64,000 bases of DNA from Mytilus trossulus (Eukaryota; Mollusca; Bivalvia; Mytilida; Mytilidae). The DNA lies in NCBI RefSeq assembly GCF_036588685.1, contig NC_086378.1, positions 45,112,035 through 45,176,034 on the forward strand, in the 5' to 3' direction. Both the position numbers and the translations under genes were made by a program. The stretch's first letter is position 1; every line of letters starts with the position of its first letter. The notes under the pieces were generated by a model. That model had not been told where the DNA came from, did no database searches, and was given only the letters and a program-made list of their open reading frames with translations. This document shows, one piece after another, positions 41,001 through 51,184 of this stretch.

Positions 41001-43432
41001 CACTCAGGGTGCAAAGCATTTCAGCCTTTTTTTCAATAGCATGGAAATGAACTTCAAAATTCTTGATGAAGAATTAGGTGAAAATACATTATCATGGTTT
41101 TTGATAGAGATAAATAACCCTTAGCATGTCATTGCATTTTTATGCCCCACCTACTTATGTATTTCATTTTTTTTTCTATTAAAATCATTTCTTGTTATGT
41201 TGTAGGGAAGATCCCTGTCATTTAAAACATTTTTCATGTGGGTGCTTATAAGTGTCTATCAAGGTAAGTAGATAAAGTTTGAAATCTCTCATTTTTATAT
41301 AATAAAAAAACAACCAAGAGGATGGTAAATCAGTGTTTTTCAACCTAATGCATTCCTGTTAATAAATTCATTAGCACTCTTTTAAGATGTGTGGTTGGTT
41401 TGATAAATCATCATACACAATTGAAATTCAAGAAATGTTTTTCTTCTTTTCAAATCCGAAATAGTTCTGCAAGAAAAAATGTTAAGAAAGACAGAAAATA
41501 AAGTCAAATGTATATTAAAGGAGACAAAAACAATTATTTTCACAAAAAAATTTACTTGATAAAGAAAACGAATGTCACAATTTTTTTCTGTCAGTATGAT
41601 AGTATTTTGACAAGTAAAACAAAGAAAGCAGTTGTGGTAAAGATATTGCTGTGGACAGTGTTACATGAAATTCTGGGAAATATGAGGAAAGGACAGATTA
41701 CAGTAAACAGTAAATCATACCAGAGAAGGTTCAAATTTGATTTAGAAAAGAGATTTAAGCAAATACATAAATATTTATTGATTCAAACAGACATAGATGC
41801 ATATTTGAATGTAAACAAGCAGTACACATGCTGACTGACCCATAAATGTATTTGACCAATCAAAAATATTGTAAAAATCATATTATGCAAATAAAAATAT
41901 GTAGTCAAAATAGCAACAATATATTTTTTATTGATATTTGTTTTTTATCAAAAATAAAGAATATTATACATAATTGAAAATTATTTTATTAAAGGTGGAA
42001 TAATTATTTATGGAGCATTGTGGTTGTTTGAAGACGATTTTGTTCATGTTGTGTCCATAACATTTACCTCCCTTATTTTGACGGAGTTGTTAATGGTCAG
42101 TCTGACGATACGAACTTGGCACTATCTGATGTTACTAGCAGAAATATTTAGTTTATGTATATATATAGCATCACTGGCAGTGCTTACATACTTTGGTAAG
42201 TAAAATGTTATGTGAACATATTATTTTATTGTTATGTTCACTATAAAATTACCTTTCAAAAAGATTTCTTTGTGGTAAAGTTTTTGCATCATTTTTAAAC
42301 ACAGTGGTGTTGATGGCTGACTGGTTTATGTAGTAAAACTACTGTATCACTAGCCTGTAAACACTAACTTCAAATCCCATATGTGGCATACCACTCCAAA
42401 CTTAATTGCCCAGGGGTTGAAGTCATAAAACTTTGCTCAGTGCTTGGAGCACAAAAATCATGCTCCAAACATGAAATCCAGCATTTTGATTGGTTGATTT
42501 TCGAGTATGAGTACAAAACCCTGACTCAAAAGTTTATGACCGCAAGGCCTGGATTGTCAGTTTTCCTATCAAAGGTAATGGTTCTCTCAGGACACCACAG
42601 CTTCCTCGACCAATAAGAACTGACCACTTAGAAACAGCACAATAGTGCTCAAAGTGGTGTTAAACATCATCAATCATGAATAAATAAATAAAACCTCACC
42701 ATATATTAGATTATGGCAATTGTGTCAATAATGTTAGACATATTACTATAAAAATATAATTAACTGAGATGTAAAATAAACATTTCCCATGAATACTTAA
42801 GCAATCCCAAAGGATTCTAATTTGTTCTACAGCTTTTTTAACTAGATAGGCAACACAACCAGCGATTAACCTCAAGAAGCAATTACAGAATTTTAATAAC
42901 ATTTTCATACTACATTTAAGTCTCTGACATCAAAACATACCCTGATTTCATAGTTTATTCTCTGTTTTTCTTGTGAATGTTTTAATAAAACTACCACAAT
43001 GAATTCTGATATATAAAGAAGAACTTTTTTTTGCAAAATGGCCAACATAAACAAAAAATCCATAAAAAAGGCTAAAAAAAGTCTAATGCTAAAGGGGATA
43101 AAACAAGGGCAAAAATTTCAATAAATGCTTATACTTATGATTTGTTTATTTTTATAGAAATTGTTTTACTTGAACAGGAATATATATCATCAACTTGTTT
43201 TTACTATGAAAAGTAACAGGCTAACTCTTCGGCATACTGCATGTACTGAGGGTTTCAGATTAGTGGTCATACTATAAATTATTTTATTTCTTTTCCAGAT
43301 TCACATTTCTTGAAGTCATGGGATTTCATTTGGAAAGTGCTAGTGATAACGAGTGTGAGCTGTATTCCATTGTACATTCTGAAATTTATTAGAAAGAAAT
43401 TCTCACCTCCAGTATATGCCAAACTGACGTAG
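17027..43432 (+). CDS. ATP9B: Class-2 P4-ATPase (ATP9A/ATP9B-type putative phospholipid flippase)
   Basis: Twenty-six exons: 17027-17088, 20768-20941, 21406-21547, 22308-22421, 23109-23276, 24330-24476, 25019-25099, 26003-26152, 27410-27499, 29700-29770, 30163-30328, 30818-30874, 31752-32018, 33257-33418, 35174-35266, 36153-36236, 36565-36735, 36878-37066, 37549-37693, 38532-38596, 39151-39239, 39934-40065, 40687-40795, 41206-41263, 41995-42195, 43299-43432. All are GT-AG with matching phases and encode 1106 residues, within the ATP9 size range. Motifs seen: DGET of the actuator domain (~248-251), PISL in TM4 (398-401), DKTGT with phosphorylated Asp445, SSPDE (~559), KGAD (~629), TGDK (~738) and GDGGND (845-850). 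About ten membrane segments are present, four of them before the DKTGT loop. ATP9 proteins act in the trans-Golgi/endosomal system, and unlike other P4-ATPases they are reported not to need a CDC50 subunit. The acidic N-terminus ([13 protein letters not shown]) resembles ATP9B more than ATP9A, but an invertebrate single ancestor gene is likely. The start in the 62-base first exon rests on phase and spacing. Confidence 0.95.
18125..18365 (-). repeat. Interspersed repeat, family 'S4'
   Basis: On the plus strand it contains CAGAGCACCTGACATCACCC and GTGTTTGGTGGGGTT; the inverse reads as at 31275-31600. Both are intronic in the P4-ATPase gene. It has no coding function. Confidence 0.55.
18895..19250 (+). 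repeat. SINE-like repeat, family 'S3', near full length
   Basis: It runs from GAGGTATAGGGGAGGGTTGA through CCTGTCCCAAGTCAGG, AATTAGTATGGCGTTCATTA and GGGGCCAGCTGAAGGACG to ACACATTCCCCATTTCC. Other copies are 49352-49592, 55200-55315, 60553-60885 (inverted) and 61362-61520 (inverted). It lies in P4-ATPase intron 1. The rest of intron 1 (17099-20767) shows only AT-rich sequence apart from the S4 copy. Confidence 0.65.
21655..22015 (+). repeat. SINE-like repeat, family 'S2', diverged
   Basis: This older copy of the repeat at 52375-52745 runs from GAGAAGATATGTCATGATTG to AGGACAGTTATGAAACAGTA. It shares the block around GACCTGGGACAGGCA and the CCCTCCCCTAAC end. It lies in the intron after P4-ATPase exon 3. 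Confidence 0.6.
23310..23580 (+). repeat. SINE-like repeat, family 'S1', with S2-type tail
   Basis: It starts with an S1 head (AGTATAGTATGAGTGCTAAC), continues through CCTTGGCTCACACTGAAC and AAAACCAACGGTCTAAT, and ends in ACAACCACTGAACATCAGGC. That tail also occurs in the S2 family. It lies in the intron after P4-ATPase exon 5. Confidence 0.6.
23731..23984. repeat. Perfect 127-bp tandem duplication
   Basis: Positions 23731-23857 and 23858-23984 read the same throughout, from GTCCTTTTTATTAAATGACC to GAGGCATGTAATTATTT. Complete identity points to a recent slippage or unequal-exchange event, or to an assembly artefact. It is intronic in the P4-ATPase gene. Confidence 0.85.
24875..24985 (+). repeat. 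SINE-like repeat, family 'S2', 3'-truncated
   Basis: This is the head of the S2 repeat only (GAAGATGTGGTATGATTGTC to ATTATAGGTCACCG). It lies between P4-ATPase exons 6 and 7. Confidence 0.55.
25540..25800 (+). repeat. SINE-like repeat, family 'S2', diverged
   Basis: It is recognisable by CATCAACAATGAGCAAAACC, AAAACCAACAGCCTGATTT and GACAACCACTGAATTTTAGG. It is intronic in the P4-ATPase gene. Confidence 0.5.
26267..26850 (+). repeat. Three-copy ~192-bp tandem repeat
   Basis: Units begin at about 26267, 26460 and 26652, each with CATTCACTCTGTGGTTAAAG, GGGTTTGTACCAAACTTGGA and TATCCAGAAGTAAATTTTGT. The array is followed by GGCGAGACACTGGGTTCGGC near 26930. It lies between P4-ATPase exons 8 and 9. 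The 89-codon frame at 26636-26905 is a product of the repeat. Confidence 0.75.
27739..29608 (+). mobile_element. ~1.9-kb repetitive element, copy B
   Basis: It has the same inverted ends as copy A (TTTATACGACCGCA at 27739-27752 and its inverse at 29595-29608), the same orientation and the same order of internal repeats. It differs by point changes, a CGTCGTC-rich expansion near 27790-27832 and a longer GCAATAGCAAG array (28850-29045). A G-run lies near 29331. It sits in the intron between P4-ATPase exons 27410-27499 and 29700-29770, ending about 90 bases before the latter. Confidence 0.75.
30910..30990. repeat. Short inverted repeat
   Basis: Arms of about 21 bases (CTGCAGACTTGTAGCTCTTAT and its near-inverse ending GTTTTGCAG) flank about 45 bases. 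It could be a very small MITE or a hairpin. It is intronic in the P4-ATPase gene. Confidence 0.5.
31105..31235 (-). repeat. SINE-like repeat, family 'S2' fragment
   Basis: On the minus strand it carries the GATGTGGTATGATTGCCAAT head and the CCTTCAACAATGAGCAAAGC block. It is intronic in the P4-ATPase gene. Confidence 0.55.
31275..31600 (+). repeat. Interspersed repeat, family 'S4'
   Basis: It contains GATACCAAAGGGACAGTCAA, CTGACAACGCCATGGCTAAA and CACCCGTCGTGTTGC. A second partial start (GATACCAAAGGAATATTCAA) follows near 31580. Related copies lie at 18125-18365 (inverted) and 48585-48705. It ends shortly before P4-ATPase exon 31752-32018. Confidence 0.6.
32112..32816. repeat. Two inverted copies of a ~300-bp repeat
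   Basis: The copy at 32112-32400 is the inverse of the copy at 32509-32816; both end in AACAAGAATGTGTCC or its complement. Only about 110 bases separate them. The element contains a GTCTGTCTGTCTGTCTG tract. A third copy on the plus strand is at 35567-35841. All lie in P4-ATPase introns. Confidence 0.75.
33482..34704. mobile_element. Non-autonomous hAT-like element
   Basis: The ends are AAGTGTTG (33482-33489) and CAACACTA (34697-34704). They are flanked by CTGTTGAT (33474-33481) and CTGTGGAT (34705-34712), an 8-bp duplication with one difference. Both ends contain repeated words of the ATAATCGATT / AACCGATTAT type. No transposase frame was seen. It lies in the intron between P4-ATPase exons 33257-33418 and 35174-35266. 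Confidence 0.6.
35567..35841 (+). repeat. Third copy of the ~300-bp repeat of 32112-32816
   Basis: It runs from TATGGCCCATTTATGGGCAT to GGACACATTCTTGTT and is clearly related to 32509-32816. It is intronic in the P4-ATPase gene. Confidence 0.65.
37220..37249 (+). other. Intronic G-rich tract with quadruplex pattern
   Basis: The tract holds four runs of at least four G separated by TT or AA. It sits in the P4-ATPase intron after exon 36878-37066, on the transcribed (mRNA-like) strand, so the pre-mRNA could form a G-quadruplex. It directly follows a T-rich AG that resembles a splice acceptor. Confidence 0.6.
38304..38489. mobile_element. MITE-like inverted-repeat element
   Basis: About 30-bp inverted ends (GAGCTATTCCAGTAAAATGT and the inverse of ACATTTTAATGGAATAGTCC) bound a 186-bp sequence without coding content. 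TTA-type bases flank it. It ends about 40 bases before the P4-ATPase exon 38532-38596 that encodes the GDGGND motif. Confidence 0.65.
39546..39752. mobile_element. MITE-like inverted-repeat element
   Basis: Perfect 10-bp inverted ends (AAGGTGGTAC / GTACCACCTT) bound about 207 bp. The body is AT-rich with no gene. It is intronic in the P4-ATPase gene, before exon 39934-40065. Confidence 0.55.
42370..42690 (+). repeat. SINE-like repeat with AATAAATAAATAAA tail
   Basis: It is a ~320-base segment ending in GTGCTCAAAGTGGTGTTAAA followed by an AATAAATAAATAAA tail. A fragment of the same end occurs near 13880-13945. No tRNA A/B boxes could be assigned with confidence. It lies in the last P4-ATPase intron. 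Confidence 0.4.
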
Positions 43433-44985
43433 AACATGTTTATACCATATTTTATATTTATTTTCACAATATTGTTTTAAATCATTTTAACACTGACTGA
43501 GAATTCTCAATCTTTATTCACTCAGAAGGGAAATCCAGACTGGATAACAGCAGGAAGCTGTTTCGAATATTTGATGTTTTTTAAAGACTTTTTAGTCAAC
43601 CAGAGTTAATTGTATTAATATTTTGTTCATCAATGAAGGAGATTTGGTGTATTTCAATGTGGCAGCAATTCAATTACATAAAGGCCAAAAAACATTTTTT
43701 TGTTGTTTCAAAAGCTAGCTTGTAACTTGTCATCAACTCTGTTAAAAAAAGTCCTCTAACTCTTGAATTAAAAGTTATTTTAGTAGTGTTTTTTTGCAAT
43801 TTTGCTAGAGTGCCTATTAATAAATTGAATTTAAACTTTTTTGATTCCAGCATCACTGATGAGTGTTTATTTGCAAAATGTGTGTCTGGCATACAAAATT
43901 ATGAGCTTATATCTTTGATGAAGATTTTTTTTGCAATGTAACTTATTGTTGATGAATAACTCTTAAACTCCTGCCAAAATGGCATAATAATATATATGTG
44001 TATAGAATCATTATTTATTTATGTTAAATTGATTAAACATTACACGTGTATTTAGTTTTAGACATTATTTATTTGGTATTGGCAACTATTATAATGTACT
44101 AGATTTAAAAATTTAAATGCATGTAAGATTTATTGCACAGCTAGGCAAGACTATCTTTAGAACATAATCAAAAGGTTGTATGCATTATTTCTAGTAGCAG
44201 ATACACTCATTGGAAAACAATATCTTGTCATTAGATAAACATTAAGTTCCTATTAGGTGAAAGTTTTGACATACAAGAAAAAGAATTTATATGTTAGAAA
44301 ATTGCACCTTATATTATGCAGTATAATAGTGCTCTACAATGTTCTTGTTATATCCTTTAAAAGATCATTTTAACAAAACCAAAAGTTAGCAAACAACATT
44401 CTATGAACTTGCACTACTGCAACACAAAGGTTTTGCACTTCAATGAAGGGAGTTTTGCATGAATATTTATGAAAAATTCCCTCATAGAACTTTTAAAATT
44501 TTCGTTGCATGCTTATGCAATATAACTTTATACAAGAGACAAAATTCACCAACATTTGTGGGGAAATTCCATATATATTATTAATATTATCAGTAAGGAC
44601 TAACACTAGTATATATAAGGGTTCTAGAGGTGTATAAATAAATGCTACTGGAGAATGGATCTGTTTGCTTATTTGCATAGAAATAATTGATATTCAATCT
44701 ATAGTCCCAAATTATAAGTGAAAATGTACATTTGTAAAAACAATGGTAGATTTGTAAATAAATTTTGCCATACATATGTGATTTGTATTTAAAAGTGATT
44801 TTAGTTATGTACGAAAGGAATATATTTGTCAATACTGCAGATTTTATTTTCCTGGGTACTGTGAATTTATATTATTCAGGTAACTACTGATTTATAGCCC
44901 TATTTCTTTCTACCTTAAGTTCTGCCATTTCAAGCATTAATGACTACCTCGTCTTAAGTTCAAATAAAGTGATAGTTATTTCATG
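43433..44985 (+). other. 3' untranslated region of the P4-ATPase gene
   Basis: This AT-rich sequence follows the TAG stop (43430-43432) and contains several AATAAA hexamers, the last good one near 44961. The true polyadenylation site cannot be chosen by eye. A hammerhead-like relic lies inside at 43850-43892. Confidence 0.45.
43850..43892 (+). ncRNA. Decayed hammerhead-ribozyme-like sequence
   Basis: An intact CTGATGA core (43856-43862) is followed by a weak stem-II region. The expected GAAA has decayed to CAAAA, and then comes GTC|TGGCAT (43884-43892), where cleavage would fall after GTC. The stem-I partner GCATCA lies just before the core, but two of its six pairs to TGGCAT are lost. It is probably inactive. 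Hammerhead motifs are established in retrozyme-type and Penelope-like repeats of molluscs. Confidence 0.4.
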
Positions 44986-47900
44986 TCAAAGATATACCTT
45001 AACCTGACTTATGCTGAAAAATTCAGCATTTATGCAAATTGCATATGAAAGCATATTGGAAAATTTGAAAGTACAAAAACAGATACCTCTGATAAAATAT
45101 GGGGCAAATGTGCATTTCTATTAAAATTTTAATATATACAACTATGCATAGGAACTATTTTGTGTGTTCTTTCCAACTGACTGAATACAGGGTTTTATAC
45201 CTTCATGGTATACATTTGGGTTTGGTTTTTTTTTTTTGGGGGGGGGGGAGTTTAACTCAAAATGTTCAATTAAGTTTAAATTTTCTATAAGTCTGTATGC
45301 AGACTTTTGAAGTTGGCAGATTTAAAGACCAAGTATGACATATACTGAATAACAAACAAATGTTAAAAAAAATCAGATGACTTTGTTAATAACATTTAAG
45401 AATTGATTTGTCAGAAATTTTGTCAACAATCTGACAGAAACCATTCCCCACTATCCATTTGCATTTCAAATTCAGTGAAATAAAAAAAAAACCAAACATT
45501 TGAACTATCAAAACCACAATGACATGTTTTCCTTCCAAACCAAACAAATTGAAAATAAAAACATAATATATATTTAAAATTGAAAACCCATTTTGAAAAA
45601 ATAAGATTAAACCCTTAAAATCAATCCTATTTTTATTTGGGTGGGAATGTTTGACTTTCTTGTTTTGTTTGGAATAATTTCTTGTGTGATTATTTTTTCA
45701 CAAATCAGTAGTTGTTATGAGTTATTTGATTGTTCTGTTTGTTATGTTTTTGGTTGGTTGCATCTAGTGCTAATTATCATATTACAGGTATTTCTGTTTC
45801 ATTAAATATGATTTATGGTTATTTGTTAAAAGATTCATGAGAGTATATTGCTGATTTTGTAATTAAGATAAAATCATAAAAATTTACTGTAGTTTAAATT
45901 TCATCTTTATGGTATATCAAAATGAGGGACATATAAATGGTGAGAATGAGGCTGTTGTTTTTCCTTAGAAATGAAGAAAAAGTAAAATAAACAAAAATAC
46001 CAATAATCAAGGACATTTCAATTCAGAAAAATCTTGAATCCAATTGAAAAATACATCAAATGAATGGAAAACAACTGTCATGTTCCTGACTGGGTTCAGG
46101 CATCTCATATGTAGAACATGATGGATTTAAACTGATTTTAGAGGTTTTGTAGCTAGTTAAATCTCACACTAGTATGACAATCACATTGAAGACCCCGATT
46201 GTAAGTAGGTGTGTTTTTAATCTCATTCTTGGATGACTCTGATTGTCTGTTTCCCATAATGGTTCTATATTCAGTATTCCTCCATCAATAAAAATTGGGC
46301 TGGATAGGGGCAAACAAATTTTCATTGCATCAAGCCGAACTTTAAACCCATGCAGAAAGTGCTACGCTCAGCCTACACAAGGCATCTATTTAACGTCTCT
46401 ACTCCAACTGGACATAACTGTATATGTATACGACCAATGCAGCCAGTTGCAAAAATACAAACCACATAAGAATGGTTCTATTCTAAGGATAGTCACCTTT
46501 CTCTACCCCTGTAAACTCTTTAGGCCAACTGTCTTTGTACTTACTCATTGGATGTTTACTGATTGCTATTTAAATTCGTGGAAATGTCTAATTTTTAGTT
46601 GAAATATTTGTTAAAATCAGGTTTCGGTGACTGTGAGTACTCTTAGATCGGTAAGTTGCGTCTTTTGTAATTTTGTTTGTTGTTCTTTTATGAGACAAGT
46701 CCTTAAAGGTTGTTCTACAGTGCTGTTATACCAATGCATAAGTTAAGAGAAGGTTTGGTTGCTCAACTAGCTAGCTTTAAATCACCACATTGTTACTGTG
46801 CATGTCACATGCCACGAACCTGTTGTCTAGTGTCTTAGATGCTGTTTACCATAATATAGTTTGATAAATTTATTCAATCCGTTTTGGTTCGAATTATTTC
46901 ACAAGTGTTGACTTCTACTTCACGATGGTATCACAAGCTCACTAGTTAAAATTGTGCTGACATGACATATCTTTCAAACTTTTTTTTTTAATTCGCTGTT
47001 CATCAAATGTGAAGATCAATCAAAACACTTCGGGTTTTCTATCTAATTAAGCATACACGGCCAGATTCTACACAAGGTTTTAGAACTTTAGGTTTCCAGT
47101 GCTCTTCAACTTGATATAGCCTTTCAACTGATTTAATTTGAGACCGAGTACCACTGTTTTCCACGTACAAGCTTATAAGCCTATTATCTTTAATGAATTT
47201 TACTATCTTTTGTCTTTGGGTGGACTGGGACCTATTGGGGAAAACCCCTTTAAAATCATCTCTTTTCCTCGAATGTGACCTACTGAATTAGACTTATCGT
47301 GTTTGTACTTCAATATGAACAACATGATTGGTCTAAAAATGTGGAGTAGAATCTGAACTCAAGAACATCACGGGTTTTTGGAGTGGTAGTGTTGATCAGT
47401 CTTTGTATACTGTTTGTCTTTTGACCGTCTTTGATTTCTTGGTATGGCATTGCCAGTTTGTTGTATAGAAAGACATAGAAACCATGGCCTTGGTATGTCT
47501 GAATAATACCCCTTTGGTATCTTTCGCCTCTCTGCTATGGAACATAATCTAAACGAATTGTAATAATTCATTTTGGTACCTCAAACCAAATTATCACTTA
47601 TATATATGATTGTCATTTCCTAAAAATCTAACGACCTTATTCAGGATATGACAAATACATCGTTATACGTTTTGTGCTAATTTACGTGGATTTCGTAGGT
47701 ATAGGTTAATAACAAGTATTAATGTTAAACAAATATTTTTTTTTTCTACGCAAACTTTTTTTTTCACCTTCGACGAAAAACAATCTATTTTTTTGACGAC
47801 AAGATTAAAACAATTTTTTTCTTTCAATTTTAGCATTACATAAAGTGGGTGAAACAAACAATTTTTTTTCTCAGGGTCAAAAACAAATTATTTTTTTTCA

Positions 47901-48088
47901 CCAAAAACTGGAAACAAACTTTTTCCAAAAAAAACATAGCCCCCCCCCCCCCCCCCCCCCGAAAATCAAATGGTTGCTGACATTTAGGAACCACTCACGT
48001 TGAGAAAATAGATATAAAAGTAGGCAATCAGTTTATTGTCGGTCGAAATTATCATGTATAACAAACAAAAACAAACAACCTACAGTTA
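44986..48088. other. Intergenic stretch without recognised genes
   Basis: This is AT-rich sequence between the P4-ATPase 3' end and the C1q gene. It contains a G-run near 45237-45250 and a repeat-like fragment around 47400-47540 related to family S4 on the minus strand. At 47690-47960 a T-rich repeat ends in a run of 21 C. The 119-codon frame at 46243-46602 has no recognisable domain. Confidence 0.5.
47940..47960 (+). repeat. Run of 21 C
   Basis: An uninterrupted C homopolymer follows a series of AAACAATTTTTTT-like words (47690-47940). The G-rich minus strand could form a quadruplex. Homopolymer length is error-prone in assemblies. Confidence 0.8.
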
Positions 48089-48091
48089 CAA

Positions 48092-48097
48092 TTTATT
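48092..48097 (-). terminator. Polyadenylation signal of the C1q-domain gene
   Basis: AATAAA on the minus strand begins about 20 bases after the TAA stop (48119-48121) of the C1q-domain gene. This implies a very short 3' UTR. Confidence 0.6.
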
Positions 48098-48118
48098 GTG
48101 AATTGACAAACTGAAAAA

Positions 48119-50329
48119 TTAGAATAACAAATGACCGGAAAAATATGAATGTCGTGAACCGTGAACGGTTTCTCCTTGAGAATTTCTGTGCTGGATGAAG
48201 ACACGGTCGTCTTTCTTTAACTCAAGTATCCAATTCTGTGTATTAGAGTTCGCATGAGCGGTTGCACTTACATACCCATAAGAAAATCTCTCCTCGTTTC
48301 TATAGAGCCAGTAATGGACATCTGTTCTACCAACAGACACCATAACGCACGATATTTGGTAGACGCCTTCCTTTGGTGCCGTAAACACGCCTGTTAATGG
48401 GTTGTAGTTTTGTCCAATATTAGTCGTTACCTTATCAAATTTGAGAACGTCGTCTCCTGAGAAGACAGTGTTGGATTTCAGAAAAGCAAAGAAAGTTGGT
48501 TTGTTGTTTATCTCTGCAAAATAAAATATTTAACCATTATATAAAGTAAATTATGAATTTTTGTTGAGTTATTTTCAGATACTAAAGAGGAGCGAAAGGT
48601 ACCAGAGGGACAGTCAAATTCGTAGATCGACAATAAACTGACAACACCATGGCTAAAAAGGAAATAGACAAACAGACAAATAATAGTACACAAGACACTG
48701 TTTTATAAATGAGGTCAATAAAACATATTTTATATGATTTTATTCTTTATAAGCTCAATCAGCCTTTTGTTCTGTCATTGTCCGTTAAAAAACTGTTGAG
48801 AGTAATGAGTTCTTATATTACCTACCCCAAAACTGTCAAGACTACCTCTCGTGGAGTTATTTTCCTAAAATGATGTTTTTTTTTCGCCATTTTTGTATCA
48901 TTGCATCCTATAATCTTGATAAATTTAACCATTCTTTTGTTTTCCCCTATTATTTTGAAAACACAGGTACGGAAATCTATGAAATAAAATAGTTACCAGA
49001 AAGACAAATCTAAAATTAAGTCACTGTTCGTTCGGAAATCGTTAGTTGGCTCAATCTGGTAGTTACCACCTCACCCCAAATTACGATTTGCATAATTTTT
49101 TGAAATTGTAATTTATAAAATCTCACTCTATCACTGAAAATGTTGGCGTTAGACATCAGTTTCTGCATGTTTTATGAATGTTACGTTTAAAAACATTTTA
49201 CCGCTTAAATGATCGATATTCTCTTATAAACGTGATCGCAGAAACTTTTTCTGAGCCCAATAAAATCCTATCACACATTATAAATGATGATTTTGAAAAA
49301 TCTAACATGTTTTAAAAACGTTTTCTGAATTTATATAAAATTATACTGACCTTTGTTAGTCTTGTATTATTTTAATTTTAGTTTCTTGTGTACAATTTGG
49401 AAATTAGTATGGCGTTCATTATCACTGGACTAGTATATATTTGTTTAGGGGCCAGCTGAAGGACGCCTCCGGGTGCGGGAATTTCTCGCTACATTGAAGA
49501 CCTGTTGGTGACCTTCTGCTGTTGTTTTTTTAATAGGTCGGGTTGTTGTCTCTTTGACACATTCCCCATTTCCATTCTCAATTTTATATATATACATATG
49601 TGTGTTTTACAAGTTTATACCTTTCATCAAATCCTCTTTTAGTAATGTAATCTCACGATTGCAAACGGTCTCAACAAGCTCTGTTATCCTGCTTCCGTTG
49701 ATATAGCTAGTGAATTTGTCTACAAAATAACAAAGTTAACATGATTAAAAAAAACACCGTGCACACACATTTCAAAAGTAAATTCATAATTGTTGCCGCA
49801 TTATATGGTAGCCAGTATGCGGATAATCGCTTATCTATATTCTTTCAAATAATATTCGCTGAATTGCACTGTCATTAAAAAGAAGCAAAAAGATCACAAA
49901 ATGACGAATTCTACTGTCGGTTGAAGTCTGAGTTATATTATTTTACCCATTGAAAGTCAAAAAGCGGTCCTATTATGTGATTAATAAAAATTCCAAGGCA
50001 ACATTAGTATTTAAACTCTTCCTAATGGAACTTATTTTCTTTGAGGGAGAGGAACAGACATAATTTTGACCCTCTTCTGTCAGGTTCTCTCACTTTAGAG
50101 AGTTGTGTTATATGATATATAATAAGCATTTGATTAAGTTGTTACCATTTATCTCTGCGACTAGGTCTTCTTTCACTATCGTTTCCAAATTTTTGTTAAA
50201 TTCCGATACATCAAAATCCACCGTCAAAGGCACACCTTTGCCATTAATTGCAGGAATTCTTCCATTTAATTTACTAAGGGAACAATCCACAGATGCGACA
50301 AATAACAAAACTATGCAAAACGAAAGCAT
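48119..50329 (-). CDS. Secreted C1q-domain-containing protein, three exons
   Basis: Exons are 50329-50146, 49719-49621 and 48513-48119, with GT-AG junctions and matching phases, for 225 residues. The ATG at 50329 begins a signal peptide (MLSFCIVLLFVASVDC). A further in-frame ATG 12 codons upstream (50365) is less likely, because a T-rich acceptor at 50349-50350 suggests an intron in the 5' UTR. Residues ~17-95 are a short linker/coiled-coil-like neck without collagen repeats. Residues ~96-225 are a C1q head: FFAFL, VLKFDKVTTNIGQNYNP, GVFTAPKEGVYQIS, WILELKKDDRVFIQ and the C-terminal YFSGHLLF. Bivalve C1qDC proteins are soluble lectin-like pattern-recognition or agglutinating proteins, usually trimeric. 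The ligand cannot be read from sequence. Spacing of the conserved blocks is normal and no break was found. Confidence 0.92.
48585..48705 (+). repeat. Interspersed repeat, family 'S4' fragment
   Basis: It contains GGTACCAGAGGGACAGTCAA and AACTGACAACACCATGGCTA, like 31275-31600. It lies in the second intron of the C1q-domain gene. Confidence 0.55.
49352..49592 (+). repeat. SINE-like repeat, family 'S3', 5'-truncated
   Basis: It begins at GACCTTTGTTAGTCTTGTAT and runs to CCATTTCCATTCTCAATTTT. It lies in the second intron of the C1q-domain gene, ending about 30 bases before its second exon region. Confidence 0.65.
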
Positions 50330-51184
50330 CTTCAGACGTTCTTTTATACTGAAAAACAAAAACAACTAGCGGGAGGATTTCAAAAGTTACATTGCATAAC
50401 ATAAATTGTTAATTTATCATGCAACTTTCCGGTGCACACTTCCTTTTCCACTTATATTCGGATATTATCTTAGTAAACCGTGACTTTGTTTATGAGTTAA
50501 TTACGTACTAAGTAGAACAAAAATAAGACGGATGCTCAAATGTGAAAAATAAATGCTGACGCAGATAAGATAATTTGTGTCAATATAATAGTTTGTTTAA
50601 AATCTGAAATATTTCAATTTTTTTTTTTGTAAACATCCGGGTGGAAAGGAACTAAATAAAAAGCCATCAAAAGTACTGCTTTTGTGTCTTATTTTAGATA
50701 AAGGCAACAGTAGTATACCGTTGTTCAAAATTCATAAATCGATTGAGAAAAAACAAAACAAATTCGGGTTACAAACTAAAATTGAGGGAAACACATGAAA
50801 TATGAGAGGAGAACTACGACACAACAGAAACACAACATTAAAAAAACTTATCAATATGCGGTTTGGGGAATGAGGAATATATCACATTTTGAAAGTTCGA
50901 AGGGCTTCACTTGGCAAACTTTCATCAATTACATTCAAAACAAAATTGGAAGTATTTAAGAGTTAAATGACCAAAAACGCAACCTAAGGCTTAACCAAAA
51001 CTGTTCAGGATTAACTTTTCCTTATAAAATTAGGATCAAAGTTTCTTCGTTCTAGCCAGGAGCCTCTGACCTTTGTTAATCTTGTATGTTTTTTTTGTAG
51101 GAGTTAGTTGAAACATATTCTATTGTTCAAAATGACAAATGTATCAGACACAAGTTTTACAACTTAGTAATATCTTCTTCTTCT

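Noticed and set aside
41508-41834. 108-codon plus-strand frame
   Set aside because: It lies inside a P4-ATPase intron, is low-complexity and Lys-rich from AT-rich DNA, and shows no domain.
46243-46602. 119-codon plus-strand frame
   Set aside because: No recognisable domain, no neighbouring compatible exons and no promoter or polyadenylation context.
50341-50348. TATAAAAG upstream of the C1q-domain start codon (minus strand)
   Set aside because: It is only about 12 bases from the ATG and directly follows a T-rich AG, so it is more likely the start of an exon than a TATA box.
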